From positions 1-64,000 of the forward strand of contig NZ_ANHY01000013.1 of the NCBI RefSeq assembly GCF_000315795.1: a stretch of 64,000 nucleotides of DNA. The letters are read 5' to 3'. Every line of letters starts with the position of its first letter. The stretch's first letter is position 1. Position numbers and translations under genes: made by a program. Below, piece by piece: positions 24,672 to 33,559 of this stretch. A model generated the notes under the pieces. It saw only the letters and a program-made list of their open reading frames with translations, searched no databases and had not been told where the DNA came from. The stretch comes from Caenispirillum salinarum AK4 (GTDB lineage Bacteria; Pseudomonadota; Alphaproteobacteria; Rhodospirillales; Rhodospirillaceae).

Positions 24672-26099
24672 TCACCCCGGTTCGTGGCCCGCCAGCGGCA
24701 GGACCAGGCGGAAGACGGTGCCGTCCGCACCCGTGCGTGCCAGCGTCAGATCGCCGCGCAGGGCCCGCAGGATTTCGCGCGAGAGCGGCAGGCCGAGGCC
24801 CGTGCCCCCTGCCCGGGCCGAGCCGGAAAAGGGCTGGAACAGGTTCTCGCGCGCCTTGGCGGGCAGGCCGGATCCGTCGTCGGCCACCTCCACCTCCGCC
24901 CGGTCGCCGCGCGCCCAGGCCGAGACTGTGACGGTCTTCGCCCCGGCCTCAACGGCGTTGCGCAGCAGGTTGTCGAACACGCGGGAAAGCTGCCCCGGAT
25001 CGGCCCGCACCGCCAGCCCCTCGGGCATGGCGACCGAAACCGCCACGCCCGGTGCCGTCGTCGCACTGTCCTCGATCAGGGCCGGCAGGTCGACACGGCC
25101 GGGACGCACCTCGGGCGGGCCTTCCTTGGCGAAGCGCAGCGTGCGGGTGCACAACTCCACCGCCCGGTCGAGGGCGCGGGCGATGCCCGAGGTAACGTGC
25201 TTGACCTCGGGGTCGGCGGCCGAGGCTTCCAGCCGGTCGCTTTCCAGCAGCGCGGCCGACAGAACGCCCTTGAGGTCGTGGCTGATCTTGGAGACCGCCG
25301 TGCCCACCGCCGCCAGCCGCGCCTGCTGCACCAGCGCGCGGCGCAGGTCCGTCTGCATCTCGGCCAGCGAACGTTCCACCATGCCCACCTCGTCGTGGCG
25401 GCGACTCGGGCGCAGCGTGCGGTCCGGGTCCTCGGGCGCGGCGCGGAAGTCGGCCATGTTGTCGGCCATGCGCAGCAGCGGGCGCACCAGCAGCAGGTGC
25501 AGGCTCAGGTACACGAGCCCGGCGGTGAACAGCGATATCATCAGCGACAGATAGAAGATGCGCTCGCCGTAGGCGAACATCTCATGGCGCATGGGCGCCT
25601 CGCGCAGAACCACGTCGATGCGCACGTCGGCGTCCTTGGGGCTGACGCCCATCACGCCGATCATGCGGTCGTCGGTGCGCGCCATGACGGCGAGCCCGTC
25701 GGCCAGAAGCTCGAAGAAGCCGGCGCTGCGTAGGTCGAAGCGGGCGTCCAGTTCCTCGGGCTCGATGCCCAGCATGAGCGTGGTGCGCTCCGGCCGCCAG
25801 GCGGTCATGCCCAGGGCTCCGGCATGATCGAGCAGGCGCTTCTGCAGATACTCGTCGACCATGCCGTCGGGCGTGGCCTCCAGGGCCAGCAGAGCGAGGT
25901 GGGCCTGCTCCATGTGCTCCTTCAGGTACTCGACCCGGTAGCGCGCGACCGAGGGCACGAAGATCAGCACCTCCGCCAGCATGACGAACAGCACCGTCAG
26001 CAGGAGCAGCCGCAGCGGCAGCCCGCGGTGCAGCGGCGCGCGGCGGCGCGGCGCTCCGGGAGCGCCGGCGGGCGTGGGCGTGACGTCGTCCTTGGGCAC
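24672..26099 (-). CDS. Membrane sensor histidine kinase (HAMP type)
   Basis: The 475-residue protein has a transmembrane helix near residues 30-50 (LRLLLLTVLFVMLAEVLIFV), a sensor region of about 130 residues, a second helix (IFYLSLMISLFTAGLVYLSL), a HAMP-like linker, the phospho-acceptor block AVSKISHDLKGVLSAALLE, and an ATPase domain with NLLRNAVEAG, VADDGSGLP and GGTGLGLPLSREI. The H-box HDLKG differs from the usual HELRT. No response regulator is adjacent, so the partner is unknown. The GTG start is chosen for AGGA eight bases upstream; the frame is open further into the preceding reductase gene, which argues against an earlier start. It follows the reductase by 32 bp. Confidence 0.88.
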   Translation of the reverse strand: MPKDDVTPTPAGAPGAPRRRAPLHRGLPLRLLLLTVLFVMLAEVLIFVPSVARYRVEYLKEHMEQAHLALLALEATPDGMVDEYLQKRLLDHAGALGMTAWRPERTTLMLGIEPEELDARFDLRSAGFFELLADGLAVMARTDDRMIGVMGVSPKDADVRIDVVLREAPMRHEMFAYGERIFYLSLMISLFTAGLVYLSLHLLLVRPLLRMADNMADFRAAPEDPDRTLRPSRRHDEVGMVERSLAEMQTDLRRALVQQARLAAVGTAVSKISHDLKGVLSAALLESDRLEASAADPEVKHVTSGIARALDRAVELCTRTLRFAKEGPPEVRPGRVDLPALIEDSATTAPGVAVSVAMPEGLAVRADPGQLSRVFDNLLRNAVEAGAKTVTVSAWARGDRAEVEVADDGSGLPAKARENLFQPFSGSARAGGTGLGLPLSREILRALRGDLTLARTGADGTVFRLVLPLAGHEPG

Positions 26100-26131
26100 G
26101 GTGCCGGTCCTTGTTCTGGCGTCCCCCCACC

Positions 26132-27568
26132 CTACCCCAGACGCGCCAGGGCACGCACCAGCCGCCGCGTGCCGGCGCCGAAAAGCCTGGGCGTGTAGAA
26201 GCCGCCGGCGGCCTTCTTGCTGACCTCGCCGAGCGTCGGATAAGGGGCGATCATGGTGGCCAGGGGGCCCACCTTCATGCCCTGGGACAGCGCCAGCACC
26301 CAGGGCTGGATGAGATCTCCGGCATGGGGCCCGACGATGCCGCAGCCCAGCACCCGGCCCTTGCGGTCGGTGACCAGCTTGAGGCGACCTTCGGTGCGGC
26401 GCTCGGCGCGGGCGCGGTCGTTGCCGTCGAAGCCTTCGGTAATGACGCGGATGGAGTCGCCGTGCTTTTTCCGCGCCTCTTCCTCCGTCAGCCCCACCTG
26501 AGCCAGCTCCGGATCGCAGTAGGTGACCCACGGCACGGCATGGTGCTGGGCCTTGGCCGGCAGGCGGAACAGGGCGTTGCGCACGACGATCCCGGCATCG
26601 TGTCCGGCGCGGTGGGTGAACAAAAGCCCGCCGGTCACGTCGCCGATGGCGAAGACGCGCGTGTTGGAGGTGCGCAGGCGCGCGTCGACGGTGATGCCAC
26701 GGGGCGTGTGCGCGATGCCAGCCGCCTCCAGGTTCAGGCCGCCGATGCCCGGCTCGCGCCCCACGGCCACCAGCAGGTGCGAGCCCGCCACCCAGCGGCC
26801 GTCGCGGAAGCAGAGGACGGGGCCGCCGTCGTCGGCGCGGGCCACTTCGGTGATGTCGGCGTTCTCGTACAGCACCAGCCCGTCGGCGCGCAGGCGATGG
26901 CGGACGACGGCGCGCAGCTCCGGGTCGTCCTTGGGCAGGATCTCGCCGCGGGTCGCCAGCGCCACCGGCACGCCCAGCCCGAGGAAGGCCGACGCCATCT
27001 CCGTGCCGATGGGCCCGCCGCCCAGGATCAGCAGCCGTTGCGGCGCCTCGCGCAGGTCGAAGACGGTCTCGTTGGTCAGCGGCTCGGCCTCGGCCAGCCC
27101 CGGCAGGTCCGGCAGGCGGGGCCGCGAACCGGTCGCCAGCACCACCCGGCGGGGGCGGATGCGGACGCCGCCCGCCTCCAGCGTGCGGCCATCGACGAAC
27201 CGCGCCGACTCGCGCAGGACCGTGCAGCCCAGTGCCTCGAACCGCTCCTGGCTGTCGTGCGGAGCGATGCCGGCGATGACGTCGCGCACGTGATCCATGA
27301 CGGCCGGGAAATCCACCGCCACCCCGCCCGGAGCCGTCACCCCGAACCGCCCCATGGCGCGGGCATCGGCGGCGGCGTGGGCCGCGGCCAGCAGGGCCTT
27401 GGACGGCACGCAGCCATAGTTGAGGCAGTCGCCGCCCATGCGGCCCTTTTCCACCAGCACCACCGACGCGCCCATCTGCACCGCCCCGGCGGCCACCGAC
27501 AGCCCGCCCGAGCCGGCGCCGACGACGCAGAGGTCGGGGGTGAGGGTCTCAGGCTCCATCGCGCGCAT
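26132..27568 (-). CDS. FAD-dependent pyridine nucleotide-disulfide oxidoreductase (mercuric-reductase-like)
   Basis: This 478-residue flavoprotein has the FAD loop VVGAGSGGLSVAAGA (residues 15-29), the redox-active pair in GGDCLNYGCVPSKALL (Cys48 and Cys53), an NAD(P)H site LLILGGGPIGTEMASAF, and the FAD motif TRVFAIGDVTGG. The C-terminal dimerisation domain keeps the HAVPWVTYCDPELAQVG block. There is no N-terminal HMA domain and no C-terminal vicinal cysteine pair, so true mercuric reductase activity is unlikely. The group is often found with TVP38/TMEM64 proteins, and here the upstream gene is one, overlapping by 20 bp. The substrate is unknown. Confidence 0.9.
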   Translation of the reverse strand: MRAMEPETLTPDLCVVGAGSGGLSVAAGAVQMGASVVLVEKGRMGGDCLNYGCVPSKALLAAAHAAADARAMGRFGVTAPGGVAVDFPAVMDHVRDVIAGIAPHDSQERFEALGCTVLRESARFVDGRTLEAGGVRIRPRRVVLATGSRPRLPDLPGLAEAEPLTNETVFDLREAPQRLLILGGGPIGTEMASAFLGLGVPVALATRGEILPKDDPELRAVVRHRLRADGLVLYENADITEVARADDGGPVLCFRDGRWVAGSHLLVAVGREPGIGGLNLEAAGIAHTPRGITVDARLRTSNTRVFAIGDVTGGLLFTHRAGHDAGIVVRNALFRLPAKAQHHAVPWVTYCDPELAQVGLTEEEARKKHGDSIRVITEGFDGNDRARAERRTEGRLKLVTDRKGRVLGCGIVGPHAGDLIQPWVLALSQGMKVGPLATMIAPYPTLGEVSKKAAGGFYTPRLFGAGTRRLVRALARLG

Positions 27569-28307
27569 CGGCCTTCCTTTCCTTCCACGCCCGCCACGCG
27601 ACGGGCACCAGGGCGAGCGCCGCCAGTCCCAGCAGCGGGCCGAGAATCTCGGGGCTCCAGATGATGCTCAGGTCCGGCGTGCCGCCGCGGGCGAATACGG
27701 CGTCCAGCCCGTTGCCGACGCTGGCGTAGACCAGGGCGCCGGGAATGATGCCGATGGCTGTCGCCACCGTGTAGGTGGACAGCCTGACCCCCAGCAGCGC
27801 CGGCACCAGGTTCACCAGCCAGAACGGGAAGACGGGCACCAGCCGCAGCACCAGAAGATAGCTGAAGGCATTGCGCCGGAACCCTTTTTCCATGCGGGCG
27901 ACGGCGCGGCCGGCCTTGGCGCGCCAGGCGTCGCGGAAGACCGTGCCCGCCAGCAGGAAAATCGCGACGGCGCCGACGGTCGCCCCGATGATGATGTAGA
28001 CGGCCCCCAGCCAGGTGCCGAACAGGAAACCGCCGGCGATGGACATCCACACCGCCCCGGGCACCGAGAAGGCCACCCCCAGCGCGTAGATCGCCATGAA
28101 GGCGAGGACGGCCAGCAGATAGTTGGCGGCGACCCACTCCTGCAGGGCGATCCGGTGCTGGCGCAGAGTCTCGAACGACAGGACATCCGTTGCGCCGGAC
28201 GCCCAAAGCCCCACCAGCACCGCCACGAAGGCGGCCAGGAGGCCCAGCTTCCACAGCCGGGCGCGGGTGGGGCGCTCTGTTTCCATGGTCTCGGATCGGG
28301 ACGCCAT
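27549..28307 (-). CDS. TVP38/TMEM64 family (VTT domain) membrane protein
   Basis: This 252-residue integral membrane protein carries the VTT/SNARE-associated domain: a first helix LGLLAAFVAVLVGLWASG, then AIYALGVAFSVPGAVWMSIA, GGFLFGTWLGAVYIIIGATV, a GFRRNAFSYLLVLRLVPVFPF segment and GIIPGALVYASVGNGLD. The FxRLxPxFPF-like and G-x-xPG motifs define the family, which relates to DedA lipid-flipping proteins. The start is the ATG before ASRSET. It overlaps the flavoprotein gene downstream, so the two work together in some membrane-linked redox or transport role not yet known. Confidence 0.9.
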   Translation of the reverse strand: MASRSETMETERPTRARLWKLGLLAAFVAVLVGLWASGATDVLSFETLRQHRIALQEWVAANYLLAVLAFMAIYALGVAFSVPGAVWMSIAGGFLFGTWLGAVYIIIGATVGAVAIFLLAGTVFRDAWRAKAGRAVARMEKGFRRNAFSYLLVLRLVPVFPFWLVNLVPALLGVRLSTYTVATAIGIIPGALVYASVGNGLDAVFARGGTPDLSIIWSPEILGPLLGLAALALVPVAWRAWKERKADARDGA

Positions 28308-28445
28308 GCGGGAACCGCCTTTCTTGCAGGGATGCGGGCTCATGCTTCCCGAGGTAGCATTGCGCCGCACCGCCCTCAATTAACGTCCCCGTGAGCGACG
28401 GGAGGTCGTGACGGCGAAAATCGCGCACGGTCGCGCGGTCCGAGG

Positions 28446-28475
28446 TTGACTTGCCCCCGCCCCTGAGGGTATATC
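28446..28475 (+). promoter_or_regulatory. Promoter of the rpmH-rnpA-yidD-yidC-engB operon
   Basis: TTGACT and TATATC are separated by 18 bp, about 110 bp before rpmH. Both boxes are good matches, and position before this ribosomal operon supports the call. Confidence 0.6.
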
Positions 28476-28586
28476 GCCGCTTTCCTCGAACACCCGTCGC
28501 CACCGTGCGATCCCTGTCGAGACCTGAAGACATTTCAGGCGCCCGCCCGCCGGACGGCGCGCGCCGCCCGCAGATGGAGAGTTACC

Positions 28587-28721
28587 GTGAAGCGCACGTA
28601 CCAGCCGAGCCGCCTCGTCCGCAAGCGCCGCCATGGCTTCCGCAGCCGCAGCGCCACCGTGGGTGGCCGCCGCGTCCTGGCGAACCGCCGCTCCAAGGGC
28701 CGCAAGCGCCTGAGCGCGTAA
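28587..28721 (+). CDS. rpmH: 50S ribosomal protein L34
   Basis: The 44-residue product begins [20 protein letters not shown] after a GTG start and ends [11 protein letters not shown], the universal L34 sequence. GGAGA lies seven bases before the GTG. It heads the conserved rpmH-rnpA-yidD-yidC operon. Confidence 0.98.
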   Translation: MKRTYQPSRLVRKRRHGFRSRSATVGGRRVLANRRSKGRKRLSA

Positions 28722-28743
28722 AGCGGTCGCGCGGGGCCCCGGC

Positions 28744-29199
28744 ATGGGGGCGGACGACGCGCACACGCACCAGAGACGGAAGCGTCCCCCGCGCCTGAAG
28801 GCGCGGCGGGACTTTCTGCGTGTTGCCAACACGCGGAAAAAATGGGTCACGCCCGGGTTCATCATCCAGATGGCCCCGCGCGATGACCTGCGCGGCGATG
28901 ACGCGGCGCCGGACCGTGCCGGCGCCCCGGCCGATCTGCCGCGCGTGGGTTTCACCACCAGCAAGAAGGTGGGCAAGGCCGTCACCCGCAACCGCGCCCG
29001 CCGCCGGCTGCGCGAGGTGGCCGACCAGGGCTTGCCCGCCTGGGCCGACCCGGCCTACGACTACGTCCTCATCGGCCGCACGGAGGCTACGGTTTCGTTG
29101 CCGTTCGATCAGATGTTGCATGATCTGCGCTGGGCGCTTAAACGACTGGGGGCCCTGCGCGGCCGCGGCGGCAACGGAACGAAGGTCGACGGACCATGA
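28744..29199 (+). CDS. rnpA: Ribonuclease P protein component
   Basis: RnpA binds the RNase P RNA and helps trim tRNA 5' ends. The RNR motif is in [17 protein letters not shown], with the conserved [13 protein letters not shown] before it and [12 protein letters not shown] near the N-terminus. At 151 residues it is longer than the usual ~120 because of an N-terminal basic extension and an Asp/Ala/Pro-rich insert ([15 protein letters not shown]) before the RNR region. Order after rpmH is as expected. Confidence 0.96.
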   Translation: MGADDAHTHQRRKRPPRLKARRDFLRVANTRKKWVTPGFIIQMAPRDDLRGDDAAPDRAGAPADLPRVGFTTSKKVGKAVTRNRARRRLREVADQGLPAWADPAYDYVLIGRTEATVSLPFDQMLHDLRWALKRLGALRGRGGNGTKVDGP

Positions 29200-29483
29200 G
29201 CATCGCGAGCAGCGTCCTGCGCGGACTGGTGAGGGGCTACCAACTCTTCGTCTCTCCCCTGCTGCCGCCGTCGTGCAAGTTCGAACCCACCTGTTCCCAC
29301 TACGCCATGGACGCCCTGGCCCGCCACGGCGCCCTGAAGGGGGCCTGGCTGGCGGCACGCCGCGTCCTGCGCTGCAACCCGTGGATGGAAGGCGGATACG
29401 ATCCCGTGCCGCCCGCCTCCGGCACTGACACCGGCACAAAGAAGGCCGGTCATGGCTGTGGTTGCGGCCACACCCACTCCTGA
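29196..29483 (+). CDS. yidD: Membrane protein insertion efficiency factor YidD
   Basis: YidD (95 residues) is a small membrane-associated protein that assists insertion with YidC. The signature [17 protein letters not shown] follows a hydrophobic start [14 protein letters not shown], and [10 protein letters not shown] is the usual later block. A His/Gly/Cys-rich tail ([10 protein letters not shown]) is present. The start overlaps the rnpA stop by four bases (ATGA). Confidence 0.96.
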   Translation: MSIASSVLRGLVRGYQLFVSPLLPPSCKFEPTCSHYAMDALARHGALKGAWLAARRVLRCNPWMEGGYDPVPPASGTDTGTKKAGHGCGCGHTHS

Positions 29484-29528
29484 GAGTTCTGAAAGAGCTG
29501 ATGTTTCGGTCGAGCGGAAGACGAACCC

Positions 29529-31286
29529 ATGTCTGAACAGCGCAACCTGATCCTAGCCATCGTCGCCTCCTTGGTGATCTTGCTGGGGTTCGAATTCCTC
29601 TGGCCGAAGCCGGACCAGCCGCCCGTCGAGCAGGCGCAGCAGACGCAGACGCAGGCTCCGGGCCAGCAGGCCGGTGACGCGCCGGTGCCCTCGCCCGGCG
29701 CCGACATCCCCAGCCCAGGCGCCGCGCCGCAGGCCCCGGGCGCCGCGCCCGGCATGGCCGCCCCGGCGAGCCGCGAGGCCGCGGTGTCGCGCTCCGACCA
29801 GCGCATCCGCATCGACACGCCGGCGCTGAAGGGCTCCATGAACCTGGTGGGTGCGCGGATCGACGATCTGACCCTGCGCGAGTACCACGTGGAGCCGGAC
29901 GAGAGCAGCCCGCTCATCGACCTGTTGTCGCCGGCCGGCGCGCCCAACCCCTATTACGCCGAGTTCGGCTGGGTCGCGGGCGGCACGGGCATCGACGTGC
30001 CGGGCAGCGACACGGTATGGACGACGGACGCGCAGACGCTCAGCCCCGGCAATCCGGTGACGCTGACCTGGCGGAACGATCAGGGCATCGAGTTCCAGCG
30101 CACCATCAGCATCAATGACAAGTTCATGTTCTCCGTCGAGCAGACGGTCACCAACACCACCGACCAGCCGGTCACGCTGTACCCCTACGGCCTGATCGCC
30201 CGCGTCGGCACGCCCGAGACCGCCGGCTTCTACATCCTTCACGAGGGTCCGCTGGGCGTCTTCAACGAGACGCTCAAGGAAGTCGACTACGACGAGCTGG
30301 CCGAGGACGGGACGATCGAGCAGACCACCACCGGCGGCTGGATCGGCATCACCGACAAATACTGGTTGACGGCGCTGGCCTTCGACCCCGAGCTTGAGAC
30401 CAAGGCCCGCTTCGCTCACCGCGACGCCGCCGCCGGCCCCACCGACCGCTACCAGGTGGACTACCTGGAGCCCGGCATGACCATCGCCGCCGGCCAGAGC
30501 GCGTCTGTCACCAACAACTTCTTCGCCGGCGCCAAGGAAGTGAAGCTCCTCGACCAGTACGCCGAGGAATACAACATCCCGAACTTCGACCTTGCCGTTG
30601 ACTTCGGCTGGTTCTACTTCCTGACCAAACCGTTCTTCTACGTGTTGAATTGGCTGCATGGTCTGGTCGGCAACTTCGGCATCGCCATCCTGGTGTTCAC
30701 CGTCTTCATCAAGCTCGCCATGTTCCCGCTGGCCAACAAGTCCTACAAGGCCATGAGCAAGATGAAGAAGCTGCAGCCCAAGATGAAGGAGCTGCAGGAG
30801 CGGTTCGGTGACGACCGCACGCGCCTGAACCAGGAAATGATGGCGCTCTACAAGCGCGAGAAGGCCAACCCGGTTTCCGGCTGCCTGCCCATCGTGGTGC
30901 AGATTCCGGTGTTCTTCGCGCTGTACAAGGTGCTGTTCGTGACGCTGGAGATGCGCCACGCGCCCTTCTACGGCTGGATCCACGACCTGTCGGCGCCGGA
31001 CCCGACGTCCATCTTCAACCTGTTCGGGCTGCTGCCGTACACGCCGCCGGAATTCCTGATGATCGGCGTGTTGCCGCTCATCATGGGTGTCACCATGTAC
31101 CTGCAACAGAAGCTGAACCCGGCCCCGCCGGACCCCATGCAGGCCAAGATCATGAACATGCTGCCCATCGTGTTCACTTTCCTGCTGGCCCACTTCCCCG
31201 CCGGTCTGGTGCTGTACTGGGCCTGGAACAACACCCTCTCCATTGCCCAGCAGTGGATCATCATGAGACGCGCCGGAGCCGCATGA
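29529..31286 (+). CDS. yidC: Membrane protein insertase YidC
   Basis: YidC inserts and folds inner-membrane proteins alone or with Sec. This 585-residue gram-negative form has an N-terminal anchor (NLILAIVASLVILLGFEFLW), an Ala/Pro/Gln-rich linker (about 30-90), the large periplasmic beta domain, and the C-terminal five-helix core with FGIAILVFTVFIKLAMFPL, the KMKKLQPKMKELQERF hairpin, NPVSGCLPIVVQIPVFFALY and a last helix with GLVLYWAWNNTLSIAQQ. Its stop overlaps the engB start (ATGA). Confidence 0.98.
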   Translation: MSEQRNLILAIVASLVILLGFEFLWPKPDQPPVEQAQQTQTQAPGQQAGDAPVPSPGADIPSPGAAPQAPGAAPGMAAPASREAAVSRSDQRIRIDTPALKGSMNLVGARIDDLTLREYHVEPDESSPLIDLLSPAGAPNPYYAEFGWVAGGTGIDVPGSDTVWTTDAQTLSPGNPVTLTWRNDQGIEFQRTISINDKFMFSVEQTVTNTTDQPVTLYPYGLIARVGTPETAGFYILHEGPLGVFNETLKEVDYDELAEDGTIEQTTTGGWIGITDKYWLTALAFDPELETKARFAHRDAAAGPTDRYQVDYLEPGMTIAAGQSASVTNNFFAGAKEVKLLDQYAEEYNIPNFDLAVDFGWFYFLTKPFFYVLNWLHGLVGNFGIAILVFTVFIKLAMFPLANKSYKAMSKMKKLQPKMKELQERFGDDRTRLNQEMMALYKREKANPVSGCLPIVVQIPVFFALYKVLFVTLEMRHAPFYGWIHDLSAPDPTSIFNLFGLLPYTPPEFLMIGVLPLIMGVTMYLQQKLNPAPPDPMQAKIMNMLPIVFTFLLAHFPAGLVLYWAWNNTLSIAQQWIIMRRAGAA

Positions 31287-31963
31287 CCCGACAGAAGGAA
31301 CCCGCCTTCACCGGCGAGACCATGAGTGACGAAGAGCGCGCCGCCTGGCTGGAAGCCGGGCGGCGCCTTTTCGCCAAGGAAGCCACCTTCGTGCTGGGCG
31401 CCGCCGCGCTCGTGCAGATCCCCGAGGAGCCGCTGCCCGAGGTCTGCTTTGCCGGACGGTCGAACGTCGGCAAGTCGAGCCTCATCAACGCCCTGACCAA
31501 CCGCAACAAGCTGGCGCGCACCTCCGACACGCCCGGCCGCACCCAGGAGCTGAACTTCTTCAACTTGGGCGACCGGCTGATGATCGCCGACCTGCCCGGC
31601 TACGGCTTCGCCAAGGCGCCCAAGGAGAAGGTCAAGCAGTGGACGGCCGTGACCATGGCCTATCTTCAGGGCCGGGCGCAGCTTCGCCGCGTCATGGTGC
31701 TGGTCGACAGCCGCCACGGCCTGAAGGACAGCGACCACGACGTCATGAAGATGCTGGACCAGGCTGCCGTGAACTACCAGGTGGTGCTGACCAAGATCGA
31801 CAAGCTGAAGGGCAACCAGGCGGAAAAGCGCGTGGCCGAGACGCAGGACGCACTCGCCAAGCACGTGGCGGCGCACCCGGTGGTCATCCCCACGTCGTCG
31901 GCCAAGGGCGACGGCATCCCCGAGCTGCGGGCCGAGATCGGGGCGCTGGCGCTGCCGGAGTGA
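31283..31963 (+). CDS. engB: Ribosome biogenesis GTPase EngB (YihA/YsxC)
   Basis: This 226-residue GTPase helps assemble the large ribosomal subunit. G1 is FAGRSNVGKSSLIN, G2 lies in TSDTPGRTQELNFF, G3 is DLPGYGFAKAP, G4 is LTKIDK and G5 is TSSAKGDG. These with the length identify EngB rather than Era or Der. It is translationally coupled to yidC by ATGA. It is the last gene of the rpmH operon in this window; a repeat-rich 400-bp gap follows. Confidence 0.97.
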   Translation: MTRQKEPAFTGETMSDEERAAWLEAGRRLFAKEATFVLGAAALVQIPEEPLPEVCFAGRSNVGKSSLINALTNRNKLARTSDTPGRTQELNFFNLGDRLMIADLPGYGFAKAPKEKVKQWTAVTMAYLQGRAQLRRVMVLVDSRHGLKDSDHDVMKMLDQAAVNYQVVLTKIDKLKGNQAEKRVAETQDALAKHVAAHPVVIPTSSAKGDGIPELRAEIGALALPE

Positions 31964-31987
31964 GGCCAAGGCGTGGTGTGTTTTTTG

Positions 31988-32247
31988 AACCACCGAGGCA
32001 CCAAGACACCAAGACAGCGCGCGAAGGCGCGCCATCGTCTTTCGGACGGCCGCTTTCGCCCGATCTATGAAGTTGATGTTGATTGAGTAATCGGGGGAGC
32101 GCGAGGCAGCCCGTGGCTCCCTCGCATCGTATTCCCGCGCAGCCGGAAGCCCTTGGTGCCTTGGTGTCTCGACGCCAGGTCACGCCGATGTGGCCACGCT
32201 GACACCGTCAGCACATCCTCTTGGTGCCTTGGTGTCTTGGTGGCTCC
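31988..32247. repeat. CACCAAGA octamer repeats flanking a spacer, in inverted orientation
   Basis: The 400 bp between engB and argB holds no recognised gene. It contains caccaagacaccaagac at 31999-32015 and, in the opposite orientation, ccttggtgccttggtgtc at 32151-32168 and cttggtgccttggtgtcttg at 32220-32239. All are built from an 8-base unit CACCAAGA/CACCAAGG. The outer copies, each preceded by CCACC, form a long imperfect inverted repeat. I recall such repeats as common intergenic elements in environmental bacteria; their function is not known to me. The argB promoter must lie right of or within them. Confidence 0.75.
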
Positions 32248-32363
32248 CTCCCTCCACCGCCACCGCCGCCAAAACCCTGTTCGTTCTCCCGCCGAATTGC
32301 TCTAGGATCGCGCGCGATTCGTTCACGCGCGTCCAAAGACCGTCCGCAGGAGACCGCCCGACC

Positions 32364-33287
32364 ATGACCCCGCCGAAGAAGACCCCGCTGCCGCCGGAAG
32401 AGCGCGACGTCTGGATGCGCAAGGCCCGGACCCTGTCCGAAGCCCTGCCTTTCATGCGCGAGCACGCGGGCGCGACCGTCGTCATCAAGTACGGCGGTCA
32501 CGCCATGGGTGATGCGGCGCTGGCGGAGCAGTTCGCCAACGACATCGTGCTGCTCAAGCAGGTGGGCATCAATCCGGTGATCGTGCACGGCGGCGGGCCG
32601 CAGATCGGCCGCATGCTCGACCGCCTGAAGATCGAGTCGGACTTCGTCGACGGTCTGCGCGTCACCGACCAGGCGACCGTGGACATCGTGGAGATGGTCC
32701 TGGCGGGCTCCATCAACAAGGAGATCGTCACCGCCATCAACCGGGCGGGCGGGTTCGCCATCGGCATGTCGGGCAAGGACGGCAACCTGATCCGGGCGCG
32801 CAAGCTGCGCCGCACCAAGAAGGACCCCGACAGCAACATCGAGCGCGTGCTGGACCTGGGTTATGTGGGCGAGCCGACGGAGATCACGCCGCACCTGCTG
32901 GACATGTTCCGCGAATCCGACGTGATCCCGGTCATCGCCCCCATCGGCATCGGCCCCAACGGCGAAACCTTCAACATCAACGCCGACACCGCCGCCGGCG
33001 CCATCGCCGCGGCGACGGGCGCCTATCGCCTGCTGATGCTAACCGACATCACGGGCGTGCTGGACAAGGACGGCGCGCTGATCCCCGACATGACGGTGAC
33101 GGAAGCCCGCAAGCACATCGCCGAGGGCACCATCAAGGGTGGCATGATCCCGAAGGTCGAGACCTGCCTGACCGCCGTGGAGCAGGGTGTGGACGGTGCC
33201 GTCATCATCGACGGCCGCGTCCCCCACGCCATCCTGCTGGAAATCTTCACCCCCCACGGCGCCGGCACGGCGGTGTGGAACGACTAG
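32364..33287 (+). CDS. argB: Acetylglutamate kinase
   Basis: ArgB phosphorylates N-acetylglutamate in arginine synthesis. The 307-residue protein has [12 protein letters not shown] near residue 35, [14 protein letters not shown], the [19 protein letters not shown] block, [14 protein letters not shown] and the nucleotide-binding [11 protein letters not shown]. The N-terminal helix present here ([16 protein letters not shown]) is typical of the arginine-inhibited hexameric forms, so feedback inhibition is plausible. The ATG follows AGGAGA. It stands alone with repeats upstream and hairpins downstream. Confidence 0.97.
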   Translation: MTPPKKTPLPPEERDVWMRKARTLSEALPFMREHAGATVVIKYGGHAMGDAALAEQFANDIVLLKQVGINPVIVHGGGPQIGRMLDRLKIESDFVDGLRVTDQATVDIVEMVLAGSINKEIVTAINRAGGFAIGMSGKDGNLIRARKLRRTKKDPDSNIERVLDLGYVGEPTEITPHLLDMFRESDVIPVIAPIGIGPNGETFNINADTAAGAIAAATGAYRLLMLTDITGVLDKDGALIPDMTVTEARKHIAEGTIKGGMIPKVETCLTAVEQGVDGAVIIDGRVPHAILLEIFTPHGAGTAVWND

Positions 33288-33295
33288 ATTTTTTT

Positions 33296-33441
33296 CGTTC
33301 AGGCGCGATGCGCCTGAACGACGTTCAAGCGCCACTAAGGCTCACGCGCCTGACCGGCGCGGGGTCGCGCTGTGTGCTCCGCACACGCCTTCGGCTCCGC
33401 CACCCTATGTCGTCCTTTTCGATCTTAGGCAGATCGAAAAG
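33296..33441. other. Cluster of three perfect hairpins downstream of argB
   Basis: Three perfect inverted repeats lie in 146 bp: CGTTCAGGCGC-GAT-GCGCCTGAACG (33296-33320), GTGTGC-TCC-GCACAC (33372-33386) and CTTTTCGATC with its complement (33415-33441, 7-base loop). A run of seven T precedes the first hairpin rather than following it, so it is not a standard terminator. No gene is seen in the 272-bp interval before the HAD gene. Confidence 0.7.
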
Positions 33442-33559
33442 AACTCACGGCGGGGAGCGCGAGGGGGGGGCCAACCTCCCCTCGCCCATTCACCGCTTGC
33501 AGCCGCCGAGCCGCCGGCCCATGTGAGACCTGCCCTCACCACCTGAGAAGGACGCCCCC

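Noticed and set aside
24672-26531. Longer version of the sensor kinase reaching into the flavoprotein gene
   Set aside because: The extra 144 residues lie on top of the reductase C-terminus and have no recognisable domain; a GTG with a good ribosome site just upstream of the first helix fits better.
26132-27568. True mercuric reductase of a mer operon
   Set aside because: No HMA domain, no C-terminal Cys-Cys pair, and no merR, merT or merP nearby.
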